A stretch of DNA of 64,000 nt from Pseudoalteromonas tunicata. GTDB lineage: Bacteria > Pseudomonadota > Gammaproteobacteria > Enterobacterales > Alteromonadaceae. The notes under the pieces were generated by a model, which saw only the letters and a list, made by a program, of their open reading frames with translations, was not told the DNA's origin and did not search any database. Positions 47,469 through 55,397 of the stretch are shown piece by piece. Both the position numbers and the translations under genes were made by a program. The stretch covers positions 2,210,001 to 2,274,000 of the forward strand of contig NZ_CP011032.1 of the NCBI RefSeq assembly GCF_002310815.1. The letters are read 5' to 3'. Each line of letters begins with the position of its first letter. Within the stretch, counting starts at the first letter, position 1.

Positions 47469-47558
47469 GCTAACGCCCAAATTTAGCGCGGAAAGCCGCG
47501 CAGCGGGTTGACGTCGCAGCCAGCGCTTTTTGCTGGCGATAAAATTTGTTTGTTATGT
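47469..47558 (-). other. attC site
   Basis: TAACGCCCAAATTT ... AAATTTGTTTGTTATG, with inner GCGCGGAAAGCCGCGC and CCAGCGCTTTTTGCTGG stems; about 90 bp. It follows the small membrane-protein gene to its right. Confidence 0.88.
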
Positions 47559-47810
47559 GTTTTTACTTTTGTCTCTGCGACCTAGCCAACTCCACGTTAA
47601 TTTGGCCGTAATCACTGACAAAATAAAACTGAATGGCACAATTACTAATAAACCCACCAATCCGAGCCCATAATCTTCAGAAAGCGCCTCTTTATTTGGC
47701 GCACCTACTTTTTCCATATGCAGCTCTATGTACCATTCACTAATCAAATGCTCAAAGCAAATGAAGCTAAATACCAGTACAGCCAAACTTATAAATATTC
47801 TTAGAATCAT
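47553..47810 (-). CDS. Small two-helix membrane protein of a gene cassette
   Basis: 85 residues from MILRIFISLAVLVFSFICFE; the longer open frame upstream runs into the IS end and is not used. Helix 1 residues 3-22, helix 2 LGLVGLLVIVPFSFILSVI at about 52-70, tail LGRRDKSKNT. The stop overlaps the attC R'' box, and the start lies 13 bases from the IS border. Function unknown. Confidence 0.6.
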   Translation of the reverse strand: MILRIFISLAVLVFSFICFEHLISEWYIELHMEKVGAPNKEALSEDYGLGLVGLLVIVPFSFILSVITAKLTWSWLGRRDKSKNT

Positions 47811-47870
47811 AGAAACACATAACGAGCCTGTAGATTTACTCGTTTTAAATTTGTTTTTATTAATCAACGA

Positions 47871-47899
47871 ACCATAACTGAGTTCCTATTTTGATTCAA
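47871..47899 (-). promoter_or_regulatory. Outward promoter-like block in the IS left end
   Basis: Minus strand TTGAAT, 17 bases, TATGGT, directed out of the element towards the next cassette gene. The same elements at the same spacing occur at 8632, 9963, 41222 and 43201, although the copies differ elsewhere. Confidence 0.38.
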
Positions 47900-48010
47900 T
47901 CGTTTCGTCAGTTTCGAGTGGATATTTTAAATCTATGTTTTAGGTGGTTTTTTTTGCGGTATCTGTGAGGTTTTAGAGGTGTTTTTAAGGGTAAAAAGGG
48001 GTTCCCCTGC

Positions 48011-49576
48011 TTAATGCACTCTGTTTTGCAGCTTTTCTATATTATGAACCAAGCAATACAGTTGCCACTGGGTATTCACTTTCGTTTGACCCCGTAAGGT
48101 CAGTTTATTCATGCCTTTATTGACGGTGATATTACCGAATACAGGCTCAATAGAACCAAGCCTTTTACTGTACTGCCGTCGCCCCATTGGGCTGTCTATT
48201 TTCACTTTCATTTTGTCGATGTAACTGAGCTTTTTGCATGACTCGTCATTTTTAAACTGTACTTGCCGCCCTGTTTTTATCGGTGGCTTTCGCATACATT
48301 GCTGTTGCAGCGGGCAGATTTTACAGTCTTTTAAGTAACCACAGAATCGTGTGTATTGTTGGTTATAGCTTTTTACATTGATACCACTTCGCCACATCTC
48401 ATTGCCTGCGGGGCTGCGGCAAGTTTGTGTTACTTCATCATAGTGGAAGTCATCCGAGGTAAATAACCGTGGCTTGCCTTTACTGCGTTTTAATCGGCGC
48501 TTTTCTTGCTCTGTTTCGTAGGTTTCGCTCTCTTTAAACAGCGGATTGCGTTTTCTAAATTGGTTATCGGCTATGTAACTATCAAAGCCACTTTGCGCCA
48601 TAAATTCGAGGTTCGCTTCGCTATTAAAGCCACTGTCTGCGGTGAATTTGATGGCCTGTTCCTTTGACGTTCGGTTTGCGTTGAGTTTAGCCAGTTGTTG
48701 TTTTAATTGATTAACGGCTGGCTGCAAAGTTTGTTGCTCGCCCACCGAACCCCACGCTTGTGCTTGCAGGATAATCTGATGTTTATCATCATTAATCGCA
48801 ATGCCGTTGTAACCTTGGATGGTGCCTTTGGATGTCGTCATCTTTGCGCTGTCTGGGTCTGTGATATTACTTTTAACCGGCTTACCTTGACTGCCTGTTT
48901 TTTCTTGATGAGTGGCGAGAAATTCAGTGATTTTAGCGGCACTTTTATCGAGCTTTTCTTTTTGCTTTAAGTCTTGTGTGACTAGTTCTTCACTTAATCC
49001 ATCTTGGGCTTGATGGCGCTCAATAATGCGTTTGCTTGCCCGTTCTAGTTTTGCTTTTTTACGGCCGAGTTCATCGAACGTACCGCTCCATTCTTTGCTC
49101 GCATTTGACTTTAACTTACACCCATCAATGGCAAACATATTACGGCCTATTAAGCCTTCTTCGTCGCATATCATCAGCACTTGCGTAAATAATGGTTCAA
49201 TCTGCTCGTGCATTTTAGCCACAAAACCCGCTATTGATGTGTAATGCGGCTGAACATCACCCGACACACTCATAAATAAAATATTGTTTTCACACGCCTT
49301 AGCAATACGCCGACTGCTAATTAAACCATGTGCATAACCCAGCAGAATAATTTTGAGCATCACCGCAGGTGAATACGCCGCTGCACCTGTTTTATCGTTG
49401 TTATACCATGCATCAAACCCCGTTAAATCGAGTTTATTTTCAACAATATAACAAAGGGCATACTCAAAAGTGCCAGGCAGAATTTGCTCAGCGAAATTGA
49501 TTGGAATGAATTTATTTTGGCAGGATAAGTCAGGCTTGACTCGTAACCCAACGAAAGAGCCATAACACGTTACCAT
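48011..49576 (-). CDS. IS1182-family DDE transposase
   Basis: 521 residues. N-terminal DUF772-type domain (YSPAVMLKIILLGYAHGLIS, SRRIAKACENNILFM), the first catalytic Asp in MFAIDGCKLKSNASKEW, a central lysine-rich helical insert (ERASKRIIERHQ), the second Asp in KFTADSGFNSEANLEF, a Cys cluster (CGYLKDCKICPLQQQC) and the C-terminal Glu region (RRQYSKRLGSIEPVFGNI). It catalyses cut-and-paste or copy-type transposition of its own element and probably of the MITEs with matching ends. The frame is intact and the only full-length copy in the window. Confidence 0.92.
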   Translation of the reverse strand: MVTCYGSFVGLRVKPDLSCQNKFIPINFAEQILPGTFEYALCYIVENKLDLTGFDAWYNNDKTGAAAYSPAVMLKIILLGYAHGLISSRRIAKACENNILFMSVSGDVQPHYTSIAGFVAKMHEQIEPLFTQVLMICDEEGLIGRNMFAIDGCKLKSNASKEWSGTFDELGRKKAKLERASKRIIERHQAQDGLSEELVTQDLKQKEKLDKSAAKITEFLATHQEKTGSQGKPVKSNITDPDSAKMTTSKGTIQGYNGIAINDDKHQIILQAQAWGSVGEQQTLQPAVNQLKQQLAKLNANRTSKEQAIKFTADSGFNSEANLEFMAQSGFDSYIADNQFRKRNPLFKESETYETEQEKRRLKRSKGKPRLFTSDDFHYDEVTQTCRSPAGNEMWRSGINVKSYNQQYTRFCGYLKDCKICPLQQQCMRKPPIKTGRQVQFKNDESCKKLSYIDKMKVKIDSPMGRRQYSKRLGSIEPVFGNITVNKGMNKLTLRGQTKVNTQWQLYCLVHNIEKLQNRVH

Positions 49577-49685
49577 GGGTGAATAATATCTATTAGATCA
49601 CAGTCACTCGATGGGTTCAAGGTTAAAAATCGAGCAAATAAAGAAGTATAGAATCCGTTCCTTAAATGAGTAATTCTACAGCCTC

Positions 49686-49742
49686 AACGCCCCAAGCAGC
49701 GGCGCGTTTACGCGTCCGCCTGATTTTGATTGTTAGCTTTTG
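49686..49742 (-). other. attC site (DUF4386 cassette)
   Basis: AACGCCCCAAGCAGCGG ... GATTGTTAGC, about 57 bp. It overlaps the last codons of the DUF4386 gene. The R' side carries the complete IS. Confidence 0.82.
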
Positions 49743-50379
49743 CTTGACCGATGAAACTGGCCCCCACAAAAACAAACCAAATTATTTGTGAGACACCGAA
49801 TAGCTCTGTAAAAATGTCGGCAGGATAGATAGTTGCGATGCCAGCAGCACCAACAAATAAGCCAATATAATTGAGCCACTTAGAAAATATTTTACTATAT
49901 AAATTGCATAGACTGATTAAAAGTACCCAGATACCACCAACTAGTTCATTACCGCCCCCAAGGCTTTCAGTGAGTAAAGTTACAATATGCCAAGTCTCTG
50001 ATGCCTTCTCGACGTTTGTTCTCGCCAAGTTAACTACAGCGTCTAAGCCAATAACCGATATAAACCCACTAGCTATAACCAAACCAACCCACACTACGCC
50101 AAATAAAGTAGCGAGCTTACTTAAATATTGTGTCTTGAGGGTGGAATGCTTTTCATACAGCCCCAGAACCAAAACCGACAATACAACACCAAACAAGGCA
50201 TAGATGGAAAAATAAACGATTCCTATTGATATATGATTGTCTTCTAGGTACACAATTTGATCAGCAACTTCTGCTGAATATGGATAAGCCCAGAAAGCAC
50301 CGAAGTAAATAAATGCGCCAATATAGATTAACGCTAAGAAGATGGCGCATAGGCCAGTAAAATAATTGATTTTTTTCAA
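49708..50379 (-). CDS. DUF4386-like integral membrane protein in a gene cassette
   Basis: 223 residues with six hydrophobic helices (YFTGLCAIFLALIYIGAFIY; ISIGIVYFSIYALFGVVLSV; LATLFGVVWVGLVIASGFIS; ELVGGIWVLLISLCNLYS; WLNYIGLFVGAAGIATIYP; IIWFVFVGASFIG). The LATLFGVVWVGLVIASG and GLFVGAAGIATIYP pattern fits the DUF4386 family. Function unknown. The C-terminal residues lie inside the attC, which is frequent in cassettes. Confidence 0.8.
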   Translation of the reverse strand: MKKINYFTGLCAIFLALIYIGAFIYFGAFWAYPYSAEVADQIVYLEDNHISIGIVYFSIYALFGVVLSVLVLGLYEKHSTLKTQYLSKLATLFGVVWVGLVIASGFISVIGLDAVVNLARTNVEKASETWHIVTLLTESLGGGNELVGGIWVLLISLCNLYSKIFSKWLNYIGLFVGAAGIATIYPADIFTELFGVSQIIWFVFVGASFIGQAKANNQNQADA

Positions 50380-50403
50380 CTGTAAATCCTTTATGTGAGA
50401 AAG

Positions 50404-50505
50404 CTAACGCCCGGCTATGGCGCCGGAGTGCAGTTGGCCTTTTTTGTGGTACCTACCACAAAAAAGGCCAACGGAATGGAGGTCGCACATGAGCCGTTTG
50501 TTAGG
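50404..50505 (-). other. attC site
   Basis: CTAACGCCCGGC ... GCCGTTTGTTAGG, about 100 bp, with a perfect inner stem TTGGCCTTTTTTGTGG / CCACAAAAAAGGCCAA. Confidence 0.9.
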
Positions 50506-51004
50506 TTCTGAACCAATACTTCTTTCTGTTTTTTCGATACTCATATATTGACGCAAAAACTAAAAATAGACCGACCCAAGGAAACAATATAGCTCCTCGT
50601 TTTTCGCTTGCAACGGATTCGTCGTATGATCGAACAACGTTGCCATTTGCCACTATTTCGTAAACTGGATTGTAGCTATATTCGTGAGCTATTGGCTTCT
50701 GAGTTTCCTTGAGATTTGCTAGCACGGTTACATTTACTCCGCTTGCACTAATCGCTTCATATATTTCTTTCGCGAGAGTCGATCCCAAACCGTTGTGTAC
50801 AAAAGTACCTTTACCCACAATTTTAAAGCGAACGTCCCTGCTTTTTTTGCTTGCACGATTTACCCACTCAACTTCTCCAGCAATCTCCACCAGCTCGGAT
50901 TTTGGAGGTATCGAATCTAGAAACTTATCACCCCAAAAATGAGCTGCCAAGAAGAAGATACCCATTGCTAGCCCTATAACCGGAATAATTTTTCCTTTGA
51001 ACAT
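50501..51004 (-). CDS. Membrane-anchored cassette protein of unknown function
   Basis: 167 residues. N-terminal helix IIPVIGLAMGIFFLAAHFWG, a polar domain of about 110 residues (VEIAGEVEWVNRASKKSRDV, KFKIVGKGTFVHNG-like strands), and a C-terminal helix AILFPWVGLFLVFASIYEY followed by RKNRKKYWFRT. This is the arrangement of DUF3592-type proteins (two helices around a beta-rich periplasmic domain). Its start is 20 bases from a MITE end. Confidence 0.65.
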   Translation of the reverse strand: MFKGKIIPVIGLAMGIFFLAAHFWGDKFLDSIPPKSELVEIAGEVEWVNRASKKSRDVRFKIVGKGTFVHNGLGSTLAKEIYEAISASGVNVTVLANLKETQKPIAHEYSYNPVYEIVANGNVVRSYDESVASEKRGAILFPWVGLFLVFASIYEYRKNRKKYWFRT

Positions 51005-51027
51005 ACTCAGCCCAATGAATACCTAAC

Positions 51028-51174
51028 GAGGCTGTAGAATTTCTATTTTTATAAATTTGGCCATTTTTTTGACCTCCTGTATCGCTTTCTAAGCGACAAT
51101 CTCGTACTAAGCAATGCATTTGAGACCCCTTAAAGCACCTAAAAACTTGACCAAATGAGTAATTCTACAGCCTC
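51028..51174. mobile_element. MITE, attC-targeting family, copy 3 (147 bp)
   Basis: Ends GAGGCTGTAGAATTTCTAT and GAGTAATTCTACAGCCTC with AAC on both sides (51025-51027, 51175-51177). The interior diverges from the other two copies but keeps AATGCATTTGAGACCCC. Excision restores GGCGTTAGG on the cassette strand. Confidence 0.9.
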
Positions 51175-51242
51175 AACGCCTTGCTCTGCGGAAATTTAGG
51201 AGCGCTAGCGAGTAAATTTTCCGTAGCAGCGACTTGTTAGGC
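51175..51242 (-). other. attC site (DUF262-HEPN cassette)
   Basis: AACGCCTTGCTCTGCGG ... CGACTTGTTAGGC, about 68 bp, with arms GGAAATTTAGGAGCGC / GCGAGTAAATTTTCCG. It closes the two-gene cassette. Confidence 0.9.
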
Positions 51243-51243
51243 A

Positions 51244-51861
51244 TTATTTAGTCAACCTATCAGCTAATAAAAGAAAATAGTTTGATAATATGGTGAATAT
51301 GAGGTCATGCGTATTTCTTCGCTTTTGAATTAATAAAGATGCCATTGATGGAGACATCGCTGCTATGTATGCCATTTGGTCTTTCACATACTTTTCGAAC
51401 TTTGCCATAGCAGAAGGAGATCGGTGAGCAATAGCATTTCTTATAACTCGCAATTCAAACATTTTCTCAGGTGCTTCGCAGGATTTTTGAACCCTTGAGT
51501 TTTTCCTAAAATAATCATCAATGCGTTGCTGAAAAAGTTTTGCGTCTAGCCAATCGGTAAAATCTTTATCTCGATCTTTCCTATTTTTATTAATTTTTTT
51601 GAATGCTTCGTTAATATTTTTTGATGCTGGACCATGGGGCTTTATTTCATAATTCCCCCTAGTTTTTGCCTTGCACATGCAGCGAAGGAAGTACTCTTCA
51701 ATAAAACACTCCCAACTGACAACAAGACGGATAAAACACCCTTCTATATGAGTATCTCTCTCCAAGCTTTCTTGCTCATTGGACAGCCTAAGAACAATAC
51801 GATTCAGATTTTGGATTTCCTTATCGAAATTTTCATACGTTGCCTTTAATGAATACGCCAT
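51244..51861 (-). CDS. HEPN-domain protein (MAE_28990-like), probable RNase of a two-gene defence/toxin module
   Basis: 205 residues, mostly helical. The HEPN ribonuclease motif R-x4-H is present as RNAIAH (Arg141-His146), with the preceding polar helix (FELRVIRNAIAHRS) as in MAE_28990/RiboL-PSP HEPN proteins. N-terminal helix carries SWECFIEEYFLR. HEPN RNases cut tRNA or mRNA and act as toxins in toxin-antitoxin and abortive-infection systems. It follows the DUF262 gene by one base, in one cassette, so the two are expected to be made together. The target is unknown. Confidence 0.8.
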   Translation of the reverse strand: MAYSLKATYENFDKEIQNLNRIVLRLSNEQESLERDTHIEGCFIRLVVSWECFIEEYFLRCMCKAKTRGNYEIKPHGPASKNINEAFKKINKNRKDRDKDFTDWLDAKLFQQRIDDYFRKNSRVQKSCEAPEKMFELRVIRNAIAHRSPSAMAKFEKYVKDQMAYIAAMSPSMASLLIQKRRNTHDLIFTILSNYFLLLADRLTK

Positions 51862-51862
51862 A

Positions 51863-52894
51863 TTAAACTACCAACTTAGCTATTTCCTCATGCCTAAAAC
51901 GCCTTTGTGCAACATTACCGGTACTTTGTTTAAACTGGGATTTTAGTACTGGATCAAAATTTGTCTGTACATACTGCACGCAAAACTCTTCCATTTTTTC
52001 CAATGTTTTACCAATGTCAATTTTCCCAGTTTTTTCGTTTTCCCTACCTTCAAAGCCATAAAGTCGAGCATAAACAACCAAAAAAAGTGAATAGAACATG
52101 AATTTGGGTTTGAATACATTTCTTATATGATTTGATTCGAATAGAGTGCCAATTACAGTAAGCGTTTTATTAAAGTGCTCGTTGATTTGGTGTTTCAAAG
52201 GAAACTCATCGTCAAACTCTTTATACATCTTTTCAATCAGCTTCGAGCTAGCTGACTTTGTGCCATAAATAATCGTATATAAAATGTCAGAAACAAGGGA
52301 AGCATCTGCCATTCTAGCTATTACAGCTGGTGTAAGTATTTTAAACTCTACCCAAAACGTGTTGTATTCAGATGCCAGCTCATAAATTAGAGTTTTAATC
52401 TCTCCTGCGTAAACAGAATTTAGCTTCTCTTGGCTGTTTAGAGGCAAACTAAAGGAATTCAAACGTGAGAAGATTGAAATTATATCGCTATCTGAAGCCC
52501 CTCTAATTGATATAAATGACACCTCAAAGTCTTCAACCATTAATTGCTCTTCGGCAGGCAGCTCTCTAAAAGTGCAGCCGTAAAATTCTTCATCATAAAT
52601 ATTTTTAGATAGCAAAAACTCATCTCTGTAAAATTCTACTATTGTGGAGATCCTTTGCTGCCCATCAATAATTTCCTTTTTTCTCTTCCCACTATCGTCA
52701 ACGTAATCCCTTAAGTAGATTGGTGGGAGTGGAAAATTATTGAGAATCGTATCCATTAAGGCCGTTTTAGCATTAACAGGCCAGGCTGTTCTACGCCGTT
52801 GATATTTGGGTTGAATAGATAATTCTCCACTCTCCAAAAGCCTTGCGATATCAAGAATGCTGTACATCCTTTGAGATAGTTGTATTTTTGCCAT
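51863..52894 (-). CDS. DUF262 (ParB/Srx-like) protein, partner of the HEPN protein
   Basis: 343 residues. N-terminal DUF262 domain: SIQPKYQRRRTAWPVNAKTA (residues 26-45), PLPPIYLRDY and the signature DGQQR (77-81) followed by ISTIVEFYRDEF. In related proteins this nucleoside-binding/NTPase or nuclease fold (as in GmrSD, BrxU) acts on modified DNA. There is no DUF1524 HNH domain, so the nuclease half may be supplied by the HEPN partner. The helical C terminus ends FRHEEIAKLVV. Good ATG with AAGGAAAAA upstream. Confidence 0.86.
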   Translation of the reverse strand: MAKIQLSQRMYSILDIARLLESGELSIQPKYQRRRTAWPVNAKTALMDTILNNFPLPPIYLRDYVDDSGKRKKEIIDGQQRISTIVEFYRDEFLLSKNIYDEEFYGCTFRELPAEEQLMVEDFEVSFISIRGASDSDIISIFSRLNSFSLPLNSQEKLNSVYAGEIKTLIYELASEYNTFWVEFKILTPAVIARMADASLVSDILYTIIYGTKSASSKLIEKMYKEFDDEFPLKHQINEHFNKTLTVIGTLFESNHIRNVFKPKFMFYSLFLVVYARLYGFEGRENEKTGKIDIGKTLEKMEEFCVQYVQTNFDPVLKSQFKQSTGNVAQRRFRHEEIAKLVV

Positions 52895-52955
52895 TGTTTT
52901 TCCTTTTTAATATCTTATGTCGGCTATTACCGCCACTCTTAATATTTGCACCGCT

Positions 52956-53054
52956 GCCTAACGCTTTGCTAATTGGCTGCCGCAGCGTAGCGTAGGCAGT
53001 CCAGTGGAGGCCACGCTTTTTGTGGCCGGAACGAAATTAAGCAACTTGTTATGT
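52956..53054 (-). other. attC site
   Basis: CTAACGCTTTGC ... GCAACTTGTTATG, about 98 bp, with inner GGCCACGC/GTGGCC arms. It belongs to the small basic protein gene at its right. Confidence 0.88.
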
Positions 53055-53055
53055 T

Positions 53056-53358
53056 TTACTTGACCTTCTTCCAAGTCCTTGCTCCCGTAACCCCAACTAG
53101 CGATGTATATACAGAATGAGTGTCGTTCCACAATGTATTCTTTTTATTTATACCCTTGCGGCTTTTGCGTTTACCAAGAGCTTGCTGCTGTTGTACCCTA
53201 GCGTTGTAAAGAGCCTCTGCCTCTTCAAGTGAGACATTTTGTTTTAAAGCAATTTGGGAAATTTTATACTTTTTGATTTTTGCATTATCAGATAGTTTTT
53301 GCGCTTTACGCTCAACTTTCATGGACTCTTCTTTATTTTCATTATCCATTTGATGCAA
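53056..53358 (-). CDS. Small basic cassette protein of unknown function
   Basis: About 100 residues, very lysine-rich, with a helical KKYKISQIALKQNVSLEEAE segment and KRKSRKGINKK before a C-terminal TSLVGVTGARTWKKV. It could bind nucleic acid; no family recognised. The first ATG (MHQMDN) or the ATG three codons later may be used; the latter has no better ribosome binding site. The group II intron lies immediately upstream, in the R' box that precedes this cassette. Confidence 0.6.
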   Translation of the reverse strand: MHQMDNENKEESMKVERKAQKLSDNAKIKKYKISQIALKQNVSLEEAEALYNARVQQQQALGKRKSRKGINKKNTLWNDTHSVYTSLVGVTGARTWKKVK

Positions 53359-53382
53359 AACTCCCCAACTTAACTAAAAACA

Positions 53383-55316
53383 ATCGTGGTAGAGCGACCC
53401 ATTACTGGGCCGACCCCACACAGATCCGGACGTGCGGAATTACCGCATCCGGCTCTTCAGTTATATATTCACGCGTGTAAATCAACACGCTCCTAGTACC
53501 AATCTACGTGAATAAATCGCTTACTCACTCTTGGTCGCTCAATTGCATAATACATTAGCATCTTCTTGAAATTACTCCAATTGTAACTGCGTCTGCCACT
53601 GCGCCTATTCAGCCATTTGTATAAACTGTGCAACACATAACTGTACAATCTATCAAGGCTGCAGCTGTTGTCTGGCAGGCCAAAGTAATTTCGGTATCCC
53701 ATCAGTTTGCGTTTCAGTTGCGGCATCCAAGTGTTGAGCTTGTTTGACCGCTTGGCTTTGATGTATTGGTAAAACTCGCTCATGCTGGCGCGGTGCTTTT
53801 CCGCCCCTGTTCGCCGCCTGAGTCGAGGTTTTCCCTGTGCATCTTTTGCCCAGTAAAAGGCAAAACCAAGAAACACAAATTGCCGTTTTCGACTCGGGTG
53901 AAATCGACTAAATCGTAGCAGTGAGGTTTTCTCCTCAGCCACTTCTAAATTGCTTATGTTTAAATAAAAGTCTTAAGTCGTTTTGGCAGCACCTCGTAAA
54001 ATCGCTCAGCATCGTTGGCGTACTGAAACGCACACACAAAATCATCGGCGTACCGGATGAGCATCGCGCGGCCACGCATTCGGGGTTTTACTTTCTTTTC
54101 AAACCATAAGTCGAGTGCGTAATGCAGGTAGATGTTCGCCAGTACCGGGCTAATGATCCCCCCTTGCGGCGTACCGCTTTTCGGGTATTCAAATACCCCT
54201 TCAGGTGATTTTATGCGGGCTTTAAGCCATTGGCTGATTAAACTCAGCATGGCTTTGTCATCAATGCGTTGTTTGAGCATCTTCATCAGCCAGTTGTGAT
54301 CAAGGTTGTTGAAGAAGCCTTTAATGTCAGCCTCCACAATGTAACCGTATCCTTTAAACTGAAGATTCAACGCTAAACTGTGCACCGCTTGATGGGCGCT
54401 TTTATTCGGTCGGTAGCCATAGCTATTGGGCAGAAAATCCGCTTCCCAGATACTTTGCAATATCTGGCTCACGCCTTGTTGCACCAATTTATCATCCACC
54501 GTGGGCAAGCCCAGCGGTCTCTGTTTGCCATTTGCTTTGGGAATAAAGACACGTTTGATGTCATTGGCTCGAAAGCGCTTATGCTTCAGGGCATCGCTCA
54601 GTCGAGTAATGTTGCCAACAAGTTGCTGCTGATAAGCAGGCATGGTGATGCCATCAATACCAGCGGCTGCTTGTTTATTGAGCTGACCCCAACTTTGATA
54701 CAGGAAATCTTCCCTTAGTAATCCGTATAAGTTCTGAAACCTGTGTTTGGGGTGGCGCTGTGATTTAAATGTGATCGCGTTTAGTTCGGTTATCATAGTG
54801 AGTCCAGCCCTACATTGTCCGGCCTATGTGTCTGCTAAACACGTGATATAACTGCCAGCCCCTTCGCCATGTGATCGGCTTTCCCGTCTCAAACTACTAC
54901 GAACTGGTCTGACTGCCAAAGGGTCATCGTTGGCCTTGCTTTTGACTTAGCTTCCCTACCGCTTCCTTGCGGAACACCTTTGGCTCTCTCAAGTTCCTGA
55001 TGCATCTCTTTAAACATGCCACGGCTTAATAACTCCGCTGACTCGCCACAACCTCACTCATTACGGTTGCTTTGCTTGGACTTCAGTGGCGTTACAAACC
55101 TCGTCAGTCAGACTGTATTTATCGGAGCGATCTCAGCACTTCAGGGACACGGATCCCCTGTGGCCTACTTAATTCTCTGTGTACGCTTCACCTATCTTGT
55201 TCGCTGAAAAAAAAACAGCTCCGCCATAGGCGCAACACTCGATACGGGTGGTGAGTTAAACCTTACCCGACAGGGACTTGCACCCTGCAAGATGCATCAA
55301 GCTTCGCTTGACGCAC
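53383..55316 (-). mobile_element. Group IIC (attC-type) intron, about 1.93 kb
   Basis: The 5' end GTGCGTCAAGCG follows attC GGCGTTA. Domain I landmarks AGGGTGCAAGTCCCTG and CGGGTAAGG are present. The 3' part has domain V (minus strand of 53423-53456: GAGCCGGATGCGG, loop, CCGCACGTCCGG) and domain VI ending CTCTACCACGAT. Joining the exons gives GCGTTATGTTTTTAG, a normal R' box and cassette start. Group IIC introns insert after DNA stem-loops, and one subgroup specialises on attC. Confidence 0.9.
53493..54796 (-). pseudogene. ltrA: Group II intron reverse transcriptase/maturase, frameshifted
   Basis: N-terminal reading frame (278 residues) carries the RT blocks: AAAGIDGITMPAYQQQLV, IPKANGKQRPLGLPTVDDK, IVEADIKGFFNNLDHNWL, GTPQGGIISPVLANIYLHY and the catalytic YADDFV. 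It stops after RLKTFI. One missing A near 53972-53976 would continue DFYLNISNLEVAEE into the second frame, which has the thumb/maturase X domain (HPSRKRQFVFLGFAFYWAKD, MGYRNYFGLPDN, YKWLNRRSGRRSYNW). No endonuclease domain, as usual for class C. As written the protein is split and probably inactive. Confidence 0.9.
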
Positions 55317-55392
55317 TAACGCCCGCCACAAGCGCGAGCAACGTGTTGCGAGTCGAGCCGCGAAGCGGCGTTTTGATGGCGATTGTTATATG
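55317..55392 (-). other. attC site interrupted by the group II intron
   Basis: TAACGCCCGCC ... GGCGATTGTTATATG; inner arms GCGAGCAACG / CGTTGCGAGTCG-type and CGCGAAGCGGCG. The minus-strand R' box ends GGCGTTA, directly joined to the intron 5' end. Confidence 0.87.
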
Positions 55393-55397
55393 CCAAT

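Larger units (their letters stand above)
47824..49685 (-). mobile_element. Complete attC-targeting IS, IS1182-like (1862 bp)
   Basis: Terminal inverted repeats GAGCCTGTAGATTTACTCG and (complement of the right end) GAGGCTGTAGAATTACTCA, one intact transposase gene, AAC on both sides (47821-47823, 49686-49688). Removing the element and one AAC restores an attC R' box (GGGGCGTTATGTG on the cassette strand). It is the parent of the deleted copies at 41.2, 43.2, 9.9 and 8.6 kb, and its ends match the three MITEs. Confidence 0.92.

Noticed and set aside
54380-55254. Plus-strand open frames over the intron
   Set aside because: They are antisense to the reverse transcriptase or lie in structured intron RNA domains.
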